NCBI GenBank assembly: GCA_012295275.1
Contig: CM022665.1
Span: 41,481,152 to 41,498,651, forward strand
DNA: 17,500 nucleotides
From: Chrysomallon squamiferum
Taxonomy: Eukaryota; Mollusca; Gastropoda; Neomphalida; Peltospiridae
Direction: 5' to 3'
Positions 8,401 to 16,800 of the stretch are shown piece by piece. The notes under the pieces are model-generated. The model had not been told where the DNA came from, made no database searches, and saw only the letters and a list, made by a program, of their open reading frames with translations. Numbering within the stretch: the first letter of the stretch is position 1; every line of letters begins with the position of its first letter. The position numbers and the translations under genes were made by a program.

Positions 8401-8490
8401 TTCAGATTATGCAGTCTGCCCTAACACTGTGATGTAATTCCTGTCCTGTTGACGTCATTTCTCGTAAGCAGCTCCGTTGGCCGACTTTTC
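8401..8490. promoter_or_regulatory. Short non-coding island with a full CRE
   Basis: A patch of complex sequence about 90 bp long inside AT-rich DNA contains the perfect palindromic cyclic-AMP response element TGACGTCA at 8450-8457. The TGACGTCA octamer is the consensus for CREB/ATF proteins. Function is not shown by sequence alone. Confidence 0.35.
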
Positions 8491-9150
8491 ATAGAAACAG
8501 ATTTTAACAGATTCGTCTTTGTGTTTATGATTTTAAGACGTGTAGACTGAATACTATAAATATAGTTTTATGTTATTTGAATAAATATTATTTCTCCCGA
8601 ATGTGACTGCCAATCATTGTATACTGTTTATCAAATCGACTTTTTGAAATTGTTCCTTTTATTGCCACTTTCCAAATTTTACGTCTCCTTTGTGTTTTTC
8701 TTCTTTTTGGATAAGAAAAATAATATTAGCTTAATCATAGAATATCATCAATATTTTTGTCGGTCATTATTATTATTATTGTTGTTGTTGTTGCGATAAT
8801 GGTGCGGGATGTGGTTATTGATATAGTAATAATGACCTAAGAAAAATTTAGTGTTTCTTTCTTCTTTTTTTAATTTTTCCTTTTTTAAAAATATTTATTT
8901 ATTTATCTAACTAATAATAGCTTTTTCGTCACCATTTTATATATTTTTTATATTTGTTAACCTTTTCATTCTCAAAATTTAAGAAGCTATTTAACAATAA
9001 TTTAGATATTTTGAATAAATTCTTAAAATATTTACAATATCAATTTAAAAATGACAGTTGTTTTATATCATTTAGTTCCAACTCGTTCTTGGTATTAAAC
9101 ATTTTTTTATTTTTTTATTTTTTTTTTAAATTGAAATTATAGTAACGACT
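8491..9150. other. AT-rich spacer with ATT/GTT microsatellite
   Basis: This stretch is AT-rich throughout, with (ATT)n followed by (GTT)n near 8768-8793 and poly-T/(ATTT)n patches. One TGACCT half-site lies at 8833-8838. No gene is supported; the short open frames here are rich in F, L and I because the DNA is T-rich. Confidence 0.75.
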
Positions 9151-9540
9151 ACTGTTTGTGTGAACACAGGATAAGGCTAAACGAATACGAATACTTTGTT
9201 TAAATAATATAAACTATTCACTGAACTGATCACTTCGCAGTCAAGAACAATGTCAACAGTGGCTTTTTGAAGACGTTGGTTTGGTTTGCGAAATGGGAGG
9301 TCACTGCGGGTCAGTGTCCGAAGTTCGTGCTGTGTGGTGAATCTGCAATGATGCCCCTTCTAAACAAACACACCAACCTCCCTGTCGGGGGGTGTGTGTG
9401 TGGGTAAGGGTGTTTACATATACCTGTTGCGAGATTTGATGTTTTGTAATGTAAGACTGACTTGGAGGTGTTTGCGCTGTTCGGTAAATCGCTAAAGTAC
9501 TATTTTTACAAAACAGAAGTAAATACCGAGAAGAAAAACA
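9151..9540. promoter_or_regulatory. GC-richer non-coding island 2 with DR4 nuclear-receptor element
   Basis: This is complex sequence between two AT-rich stretches. At 9298-9313 it has AGGTCA-CTGC-GGGTCA, a direct repeat of two consensus half-sites spaced by four bases. A G/T-rich tract (about 9387-9413) follows a C/A-rich tract (about 9363-9383), giving an imperfect hairpin. It ends in an A-rich tail from about 9535. The minus-strand open frame here reads through a GT repeat and looks spurious. Confidence 0.4.
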
Positions 9541-9860
9541 AAAAAACAAAAAAAAAAAAAAACAATATGAATTTATTATTACTTAATTAATTATGTTGTA
9601 TTTTGTTGTTTTATTTATAATTATTGCTGCTGCTGCTGTTGTTTTATCCATTGTGTAACTTTTGTTTTTCTTCTATTTACAAATGTTTGCGTGTCATTAT
9701 TGTAATAATCATAATGGGTCGTCGTTGGTTGGGGCATTGTGCTTATTCCCTTAAGTATCATGGATGTCGATTTATATTAGGATACATAATGTTTAATGAC
9801 GGTATACGTAATAACTTCTTGGTGTTTGTCGTTGTGGTGCTGATGGTTATTATTATAACT

Positions 9861-9927
<67 letters not shown>

Positions 9928-9952
9928 CAGCAGCAGCAGCAGTAGTAGTAGT
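9861..9952. repeat. (GTA)n / (GCA)n trinucleotide microsatellite
   Basis: About 21 GTA units are followed by about five GCA (CAG) units and then more GTA. The GCA block looks like a derived variant that spread within the tract. Confidence 0.95.
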
Positions 9953-10050
9953 TGTAGTTGTAATTTTAGATTTCTTGTTTCATCATTACTTTCATATCAA
10001 TACCAACTAAAACATGTAGTTAATAGCAAATAAAATATAAATAAAATTAA

Positions 10051-10072
10051 TTATATATATATATATATATAT
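10051..10072. repeat. (TA)n microsatellite
   Basis: About 11 TA units in AT-rich spacer. Confidence 0.93.
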
Positions 10073-10440
10073 AATTTAGAAAGAACGAATAAAGTTAATG
10101 ATTAAAGCTGCCGATATTTTTCCACAAGCGTTTAAAACTACATAGAATATATATATATATACCTGAACTGTTTCGTTTAATTTTTGACAAAATACTCTTA
10201 AAGATTTTCATGATTACTTATTTGAAAAGTTGATAATTAGATAAAAATTATCGTTGTATAAACCAGATAGATAAGTAAAACAAAAGAGACTGATGAACAA
10301 ATGGATAGATAAATTAAATGAAACTAAATAGGTTCAAATTCAAAATATTCCAACATCAAAATTAAATTTGCCTCAAATGTAAACTGTTCTTCAGTTATGT
10401 GTGTAAACTGTTCTTCTTACTATTTCTTGAGAAAAGATGT

Positions 10441-10990
10441 AATAATAATTTTCATTTCATTTCATTTTACGATCGGGAACATATTTTACGGCTCAAACCG
10501 TCACAGGAACCATTGATGGCAGAAATTACGCCAGAATTGTGCGACCTTTCGACCTTTGGTACCGTAATACGTCAATTTATTGACAGTGTTGGTCTTCTAT
10601 TTGTATCCATCTGCCATATTGCGCGGCTTCTTACGCTCAGTTCTCTTCAAGTTCTTTTTCTTCCATAGTGTTCTGCTACAGAAGAACACATCTTGATAGA
10701 GTTACATCCCTTGGGGATGCACCTTTGACGTAAGGTGTTATCCGGAAAAGCACGAAGCATTATTCGAGTGTTGCTTTCCACGAGAACTATGGGACGAGTT
10801 CAGGCAAACATCTGGCCCAGTACCCGCGCAATCAGTTTCCAACTCCGATTCAGATGGGCGCACACTTACGCAACGACGCGAAAGAACAAAGAAATATGGT
10901 GCGACCCACTGACCAGCCGGTGAACTAGATCATTTGCATATGAGGTCACTCTTGCGCATGTGCAAATAGAAAAATGCACGTCTGATCGTG
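10441..10990. promoter_or_regulatory. GC-richer non-coding island 3 (candidate regulatory module)
   Basis: About 550 bp of complex, CpG-containing sequence with no sustained coding signal. Exact motifs are TGACGTAA at 10726-10733, the POU octamer ATTTGCAT at 10932-10939, AGGTCA at 10943-10948 and an NRF1-like TGCGCATGTGCA at 10953-10964. The last three lie within 36 bp and form an inverted repeat. Two short plus-strand open frames (about 90 and 62 codons) match no family I recognise. The module call is inference. Confidence 0.4.
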
Positions 10991-11015
10991 GGAATAATCG
11001 AGGAATTACAATGAT

Positions 11016-11160
11016 TAATTTTGTCGGCTTTTCGTTGCCCAAGATCTCGTAACTGATATCTTTAGAAATGTTATTCGATAAGAAATCTAAAGAATTTTAG
11101 AAGACACCTCGTTAATTAAAAATGAAAACAAATTAACAGATACAATGGATTGTCATTAGA
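11016..11160 (+). repeat. Dispersed direct repeat, copy 1
   Basis: It shares with 11686-11821 an exact block ATATCTTTAGAAA plus a longer alignment running from ATTTTG...TTTT...TTG through CTCG to a common end CGTCATTAG/TGTCATTAG. Identity is roughly two thirds over about 140 bp, by hand. This is probably an old, decayed interspersed repeat; the family is not recognised. Confidence 0.6.
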
Positions 11161-11685
11161 CGCATTAAAGGACATTGAACGTGTTTTTCCTTTGACTGTT
11201 CTTTTTATTTGTTTGTTTAATTAATTTAATGATTGATTTGTTTGGGTTTTCAATGTCGTAACAAAGAAAACTGTTGTATGAAAATAGTTTGTACGAAGAA
11301 AGTCAAAATATAATATAATTTTTAAATCTTATTTTTATTTAATTTTATATTTAAATTTATTAACGTGAACATGCGATAAATGATATTCTATTTTTCAGTT
11401 AAGGAAATAAGTTGCTAACTTGATCGAAATGTGTGTGTGACGTGTGTATGTCTGTGTATGTATGTACATCTATCTGTCTGTGTGTTTGTATGTTTATGTT
11501 TGAATGAAAGAGAAAGACAGACAGACAGGCATACAGAGCAGGAAAGTATTACACATGTAGGTAGGGAGTAGGTAATTATGTAGATTGTTATGTAAATAGA
11601 TACACAGACAGGGAAATAGATCGATAAGTATAACAGACGGCTTTTGTAGGGTTTTTTTTTATGTATCTGAATTTTTTTCGTTAAA

Positions 11686-11821
11686 CATTATTTTGAAGTT
11701 TTGGTTGTCTAAAACCTCGCAAGCAATATCTTTAGAAAGGTCATTCCCTGCGAGACCAAAACGATTTCAGAAAGACAACTCTTTGATTTACAAACGAACA
11801 TAAACAATACTTCGTCATTAG
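11686..11821 (+). repeat. Dispersed direct repeat, copy 2
   Basis: This is the partner of 11016-11160, in the same orientation and about 670 bp downstream. It lacks about 5-9 bases relative to copy 1 near its 3' end. Confidence 0.6.
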
Positions 11822-11880
11822 AAAAAAAAAAGTAACGTATTTTCTACCCGTGTGCATATAACAATTTACCCTTTTTCTTT

Positions 11881-12490
11881 AATCGTTCAGAAGTCTAAAT
11901 CTTTACAAATGGCCATCACTTGTACGCTGAAAAGCGATGCGTTCTGACTGGACTGTGACCAGACCGAATTGAGGATTGTTGATTTATACGGAGGTGGAGA
12001 ACTGAAGAGTAAAATAAACGTAAAACCCCATCCCATGTCAGTTGTCGGTGGTGTGAATGGAGCTCAGAACCGCTGGGTGATTAATCGGGCGCGGTTACCA
12101 TAGTTACGACAGGCCCATGAAAGAGTAGACGGTAACTCCTTTTCAGTCCACCCTCGTAACGCGTTCTGCTTAGAGACGTAGTGATGGGCTTTTAATGGCA
12201 TTACGCGTACGGAACCATTCAAAGGGCTCCAGTGCTCAAAAGCATTAAATTAAAATATGACCAAATGCTTTGCGGTTTTTTTTTTGTAAAAGATTTTATT
12301 CTGGCCAGTCCAGGCTTGATCTTCTTGTTTCTCATACATCTGTGTTACATCTCTTTTATTCGGGCGCGGTTTTCTGTTCTTAAGGAATGCCTGTGATCCA
12401 TTTGTTAGTTTATTCGACTCAAAGAAGCCATTCGAAAGCAAATTAATACAGAAAGTATTCCCACCATCGCTCGACCTGGGCTAATTAGGT
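11881..12490. promoter_or_regulatory. GC-richer non-coding island 4 (candidate regulatory module)
   Basis: This is complex sequence between simple-sequence flanks. It contains GTTACCATAGTTAC (12094-12107), one base off a symmetrical RFX X-box, and two exact copies of TCGGGCGCGGTT (12085-12096 and 12360-12371). An inverted GACCT/AGGTC pair flanks a TAATTA core near 12474-12492. No exon with coding character is apparent. Confidence 0.35.
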
Positions 12491-13030
12491 CTGATTGTAC
12501 ATGTCATTGCAGTATGTTAATCCTTACCTAGCGTTTTAAAGACAGTTATGAATCTCTATGTTTTATTTATAAAATAAAGGTAGGAGTAGTAATAATAGTG
12601 GTGGTGATAATAGCAGTAGCAGAAGAAGTAATAACAGATGTATTAGTATTAATAGTAGCGGCAGTAGTAGTAATAGCAGTATTGCCAGTCATATAGTTGC
12701 AGCAATACGATAACTGACATTAGTGTCATTGATTTGTAAACGAACTGTTATGGTATGTAATATTCTGTAAAGCATCTGTATTACAAAACTCTCTCATCAT
12801 CTCTCACTCACTGTGTCTTACTTTAAAACAAACTATTTCGTCCTAACTTGAAAAAAAAAAAAAAATTCTTGACAAGCCGAAACATTATCATGTTGTTGTT
12901 CATCAAATTCGCGAACGTTTGTGATGTTAATTAATTTTACAAGTCTTTTGGGTTTTTTTTTTATAATGGGTTTACATACTTGGCGTTTAACTGATTATAA
13001 AATCTCAAAATCTGAGACAGTGTCATCATG
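12491..13030. other. Spacer with degenerate GTA/ATA trinucleotide tract
   Basis: Interrupted GTA, ATA, GCA and GAA units fill about 12582-12690, looking like an aged version of the tract at 9861-9952. Poly-A follows near 12850-12864. No gene is seen. Confidence 0.75.
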
Positions 13031-13350
13031 TCTGCTGAAAACGTGTATCTTTGTGATGAGGACACGTAAATATGTTACATGCTTCTGAGGTCAAAACTAC
13101 CAAAGTAAATAATATTATCATTTCTCTCAAGTTGAGCCTGTGAGATGCACAGCGCTCACAACAAGCTCTACATGTTGGGTCATACGGGGGTGAGGCAATG
13201 CTTAGCCATGTGTTTCGTGGCCCTCATATCACCTCTCGGCTTGACCACACAAAATACACGGTATGGTCAGTGAACCGTACTTGGGCTGCCCGATCAAGGT
13301 TAGGTCACAATCGTCAGTTGGCAGCTAGGTTATCTTGTGTCCATCTTTAT
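13031..13350. promoter_or_regulatory. GC-richer non-coding island 5, A-tailed (regulatory or retroposon-like)
   Basis: About 320 bp of complex sequence followed directly by poly-A and (AAAT)n. It has AGGTCA at 13088-13093 and 13302-13307. The GC-rich body with an A-rich then tetranucleotide tail on the plus strand resembles a retroposed element, but I see no convincing pol III A and B boxes. Both readings remain open. Confidence 0.3.
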
Positions 13351-13364
13351 TTCTTCTTTTTGAA

Positions 13365-13418
13365 AAAAAAAAATAAAAAAAAAAAAAAAAAAGTAAATAA
13401 ATAAATAAATATTAATAA

Positions 13419-13453
<35 letters not shown>

Positions 13454-13455
13454 AT
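13365..13455. repeat. Poly-A and (AAAT)n tract
   Basis: Near-continuous A is followed by TAAA/AAAT tetranucleotides to about 13455, directly after island 5. Confidence 0.93.
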
Positions 13456-14030
13456 CTGAAAAAGAACAAGAACAAGAACAATAAAAATAATGTGGAAAAA
13501 ATATGAATCTCTATTTTAGAAAATTATTTTTAAATTTGAATAATTTATTTGCTATAGAAGAACAATCAACTATTATAAAATATCTTTTAAAATTTACGTC
13601 GGTAACTAATATATAATGTTTTTTTTTTAATTTTTAATATTATATATGTTATTCCATCGATAACCGTATCATAACTGGAACAAGCAGAAATAATTTTTAT
13701 TTTTCTATTTTTAAAATGTTAATAATCCTTTTAAATGAACCAAACTGAAAAAAAAATATATATATATATATATATGTATATATAATAATAATAATAATAA
13801 AATAAATAAATAAAATAAAATTAAAATAAATAAATAAATAAAGAAATAAAGAAATAAAGAAATAAATAAATAAAATAAAATAATAAATAAATAAATTCTG
13901 TGACAAATATTGTTGTTTTTATTAAAACTATATTACCAAGTATTATCTGAATGTTATGTAATTAAGTTTGTATACACAACAGATTTCATACAAGACGTAT
14001 AGAAATGTTTCGCACAAATCTACTGATGAA
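13456..14030. other. AT-rich spacer with TA and AAAT/AAAG microsatellites
   Basis: (TA)n runs about 13756-13783, (ATA)n to about 13800, and (AAAT)n mixed with GAAATAAA to about 13895. The minus-strand open frame here is Y, I and F runs from this repeat. No gene is seen. Confidence 0.8.
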
Positions 14031-14745
14031 TGAATCTACTAAGAGACATTTTCATTCGGTCTGAATCTTTAGCTCAGCGTGTTCTCTTCGACAATGAATG
14101 ATAACGAAGCCCAATTGATTCAAACTGAAACAAACATTCACGCAAAAATCTTAGGTCCCGATTTAGCAAACAGTAGCGACCTCTACAATTGGATAACGAC
14201 GGGGTAATCATCATCAATTAGTCAACAGCAAATTGATCAGCTTCTAATTATACACGGGCATTTTCAAAAGAGGAAAATTAATTTAATCTCACCCCGTTGG
14301 TGTCACATTTAATGGATCTGGTGGCGGGGTGGTTTGTATAGTTGGCATCAAGCGTCTTGCGAAATCTCAAGACAATGGAGCAATAACCATTTAATGTGCA
14401 ACTGCTATTTCGGCGCCTTACGCTTCTTCGATAAAACGAGAATTGCATAACGGTGTCAAGGCAAAATTGTTACCAGTGTCGCTATATCCAGGTCCATCTG
14501 GTCCCGGCGAGCGCGACATGCTATTGGCCGAGGTTAGAGTGCCTTATGGAAGAAGCGGAACAATTACAGTGAACTATTGAAATCTATTTGGAGAAGCATA
14601 ATTCACGTCGACAATTGATATGAGTTGCGTTTGTCTCCCCTAGTGTCCGAGTGTGGTGTGATTCAATTATGATGCAGCTGACCACAGTAAATCTGGCCAT
14701 TTATTATTTGTGTAACATTTTGGTCCGAGCAGCTGGTACTGTCGA
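14031..14745. promoter_or_regulatory. GC-richer non-coding island 6 (strong candidate regulatory module)
   Basis: This is one of the two longest stretches of complex sequence in the window, with almost no homopolymers. It is dense in homeodomain-type cores (CAATTAGT, CTAATTA, TTAATTTAAT), has a Sox-type ACAATGG near 14373, a CCAAT box on the minus strand (ATTGG near 14524) and a GC-rich CpG patch around 14490-14550. CACATTTAATGG (14304-14315) and CCATTTAATGTG (14387-14398) form an imperfect inverted pair. All frames are broken by stops. The texture resembles conserved developmental enhancers; conservation is untested. Confidence 0.4.
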
Positions 14746-15970
14746 CAATAGCACGAAGGGGGGAAAATATTGTGGGAACCGTCTTTAAAAAGAATGAAAA
14801 GAAAGCGAAGTTCGAATCTGTTGCTATTGAGAAATGACGAACAAAAGGACATGGAAAAATGATATGAATAATAATTAAGCAAAACGAAATAAAAAAAATT
14901 TAAGTAAATTGCTTAAAGCAAGAAACTAAACCAAATAAAAAAAAATGCTTAATGTAATGTACGGATGGTTTAGCCTAAGACACATTTTAATAATAACTGG
15001 TAATTTGAAGAAAAATAAAATAAAATAAAAAAATAAAAAATAAATAAATAATAGAAAATAAATTACAGTAATGAATAATGGTTTTAATTTCTTTTATTTC
15101 GTATTCCTTAATCAGAAATAAAATAAGAAGTTTATTAGTAATTTTTAAAAAATGTCTTCTCGAAACATATTCGGATACTATGCAATTTATCTGGCTTCAA
15201 GAAAACTATCTTTAGAAGTGTATTACTTTGTATCTGTTAAATACAGTTTCCTTTTTAAACTTTCATTGTTTATTTCCCATTTTAACTATATGTTAAGCCT
15301 TGGTAAAAAAAAACAAATCAGAAATCAAAGTTACTTCCGGTCCCCCATTACCTTGTCGGATAAATGGTCTGATACCTGTTGTAAATATTTGCTTTGTTTA
15401 GGGAATTAAATATTCAAAGTATGAATGGGCATTGAAAAGTTTACAAAATGTGTGTAGTGCGTGTGCGTAAGATTTCTCTGTGCATTCTTCAACATTTTTA
15501 AATAGTCACATCTGGGAATAAGATTTTGTTTTGAAACTTTTTGTTCTACATTTTTAAACTGGAAATTTTTCCTGTGCTCTCATTCTTACAAACATACCGA
15601 AATGATGTAAGATTTTATTATATTAATTTATTGTGTAAGAGGTGCATGGTACAAGATAATACTGAAACACAGTCGTCGGTAAGTGATTCGATGACCAAAC
15701 TGTTTTTCTGTGACAAATATTATTCTACTGATATTGATTTTAAAACTCGAGTACTTTGTACAGCACTAGCTCTTCCTTCCTTACAAACAAAGACAGCAAT
15801 CTACCACTAACCATAACCGATAAAGTTTCTTTTTGTGAATACACAGGACAAATCTCTTAACAGTGAAACACTGCGTCAAAAATTCATAAAGATTTGCTTA
15901 AAAGTAAAATTCATAATATCTGACAACGAACAGAGACGGTATTAAATATAACAAAGAATGTAATGTCATA
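14746..15970. other. AT-rich spacer, nothing recognised
   Basis: Simple A-rich patches lie at about 14890-14945 and 15008-15062. Two plus-strand open frames of 85 and 89 codons (15152-15409, 15541-15810) have AT-rich codon content like the background and no recognisable domain, so they are not called. Confidence 0.65.
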
Positions 15971-16800
15971 TTTGTTACAGCTATTTGCCTTGTGAAAACT
16001 AGAGCCCGTTTAAATCATTTGCTAACCGCTGTAAGGTAAGCGCGCGCACTCAGATTAATTAAGTATTCTTAGGTTAATTACTTCAGCATCGTGATGGCCG
16101 TGATTTTTCTAATTACACGTTGGCTGTCAGACATTTTACACGGTTTTTTCGAAAGTGTTCACACTTCCAGAATTAAAAAAAGGGTTCGCGTTATTTTAAA
16201 ATATTTGGCAATCGTAACTTCAGACCGAAACTGTTAACTAATTGCATTTACAAGTTTTCTGAGGATGACTTCAACATCGGCATTGTATTAACGTGAGATC
16301 GTTCCCAGGCTACCCGATACAACTACCACAGCGCCCACAAAGGCGAGTTAAGAAGCACTTCCTGCAATAAGGTAATGAACATTTTGACTTTTGCTAACGA
16401 GGTCATCACGGGTCGTCAATCGAGATTTGAACTTGTGACTTCTGTAACAGGATTTTTATCTTCATTTTTAAATAGTCGCTCAATAGGACAGATAGTTACA
16501 GCCGTTACGTCAACATTCAGCGACAAACACGGAGATGTGCACGAAGTCATGAATTTTTGTCGGGCGAGGGTAAAGAAAATAACGTGATTCAATTTTTCGG
16601 CTTCTTCCGTAACGTTGGCGAATGAATAGCGATGATGAACGAAGCTAAAAACTTTCTCACGCAAGGAAAAAGGCGATTATCTAACTGTTTTCAGGGGCGG
16701 GGCGGCCGTCTTTTCCTGACACGTCGATGACCTGAAGTTGACCAAGCATCAAAGACACTGTCTGACCTTGACTGTTTTCAACGAAAAAGATTTAGAACTT
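15971..16800. promoter_or_regulatory. GC-richer non-coding island 7 with GC box and DR5 element
   Basis: About 830 bp of complex, CpG-containing sequence. It carries TAATTA cores near 16076 and 16112, AGGTCA at 16400-16405, TTACGTCA at 16505-16512, an SP/KLF-type GC box GGGGCGGGGCGG at 16694-16705, a DR5-type pair TGACCT-GAAGT-TGACCA at 16728-16744 and an extended half-site TGACCTTGA at 16763-16771. Two strong splice-donor matches occur at 16035/16036 and 16371/16372. It could be an enhancer, a promoter, or exons of an unrecognised transcript. Confidence 0.4.

Larger units (their letters stand above)
9541..10440. other. AT-rich spacer with several microsatellites
   Basis: Contents are poly-A (9541-9563), (GCT)n near 9625-9640, a long GTA/GCA tract (9861-9952), (TA)n at about 10051-10072 and a shorter AT tract near 10147-10161. 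The plus-strand open frame over 9624-10010 consists largely of valine and alanine runs encoded by the trinucleotide tract and is not taken as a gene. Confidence 0.8.
10991..11880. other. AT-rich spacer with a degenerate GT/GACA tract and a dispersed repeat pair
   Basis: This stretch holds the direct-repeat copies at 11016-11160 and 11686-11821, and between them about 11430-11640 of degenerate TGTG/TGTC then GACA/GATA simple sequence. No gene is seen. Confidence 0.75.

Noticed and set aside
9387-9413. Possible G-quadruplex in the G/T tract
   Set aside because: Only three separated G3 tracts are present, so a canonical three-tier quadruplex is not supported.
9481-9529. Inverted TCGGTA/TACCGA as an RNA hairpin or transposon end
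   Set aside because: Arms are only six bases with a loop of about 37; this arises easily by chance and there is no target-site duplication.
9301-9549. 82-codon open frame on the minus strand
   Set aside because: It reads through a GT/CA repeat and a poly-A tract; composition is that of the repeat.
9624-10010. 128-codon open frame on the plus strand
   Set aside because: It is mostly valine and alanine runs read from the GTA/GCA microsatellite, with T-rich flanks; no domain and no splice context.
11430-11640. TGTG and GACA stretches as inverted arms of a mobile element
   Set aside because: The complementarity is between degenerate simple repeats and has no defined ends.
12250-12441. 63-codon minus-strand open frame
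   Set aside because: Lysine-rich by base composition, no recognised family, no splice signals in phase.
13697-13906. 69-codon minus-strand open frame rich in Y, I and F (looks like a membrane peptide)
   Set aside because: It is encoded entirely by TA and AAAT microsatellites.
14800-14815. B-box-like AGTTCGAATCTG suggesting a tRNA
   Set aside because: No A box at the right distance and no cloverleaf can be drawn.
14667-14882. 71-codon minus-strand open frame
   Set aside because: No domain; it crosses the edge of island 6 into A-rich spacer.
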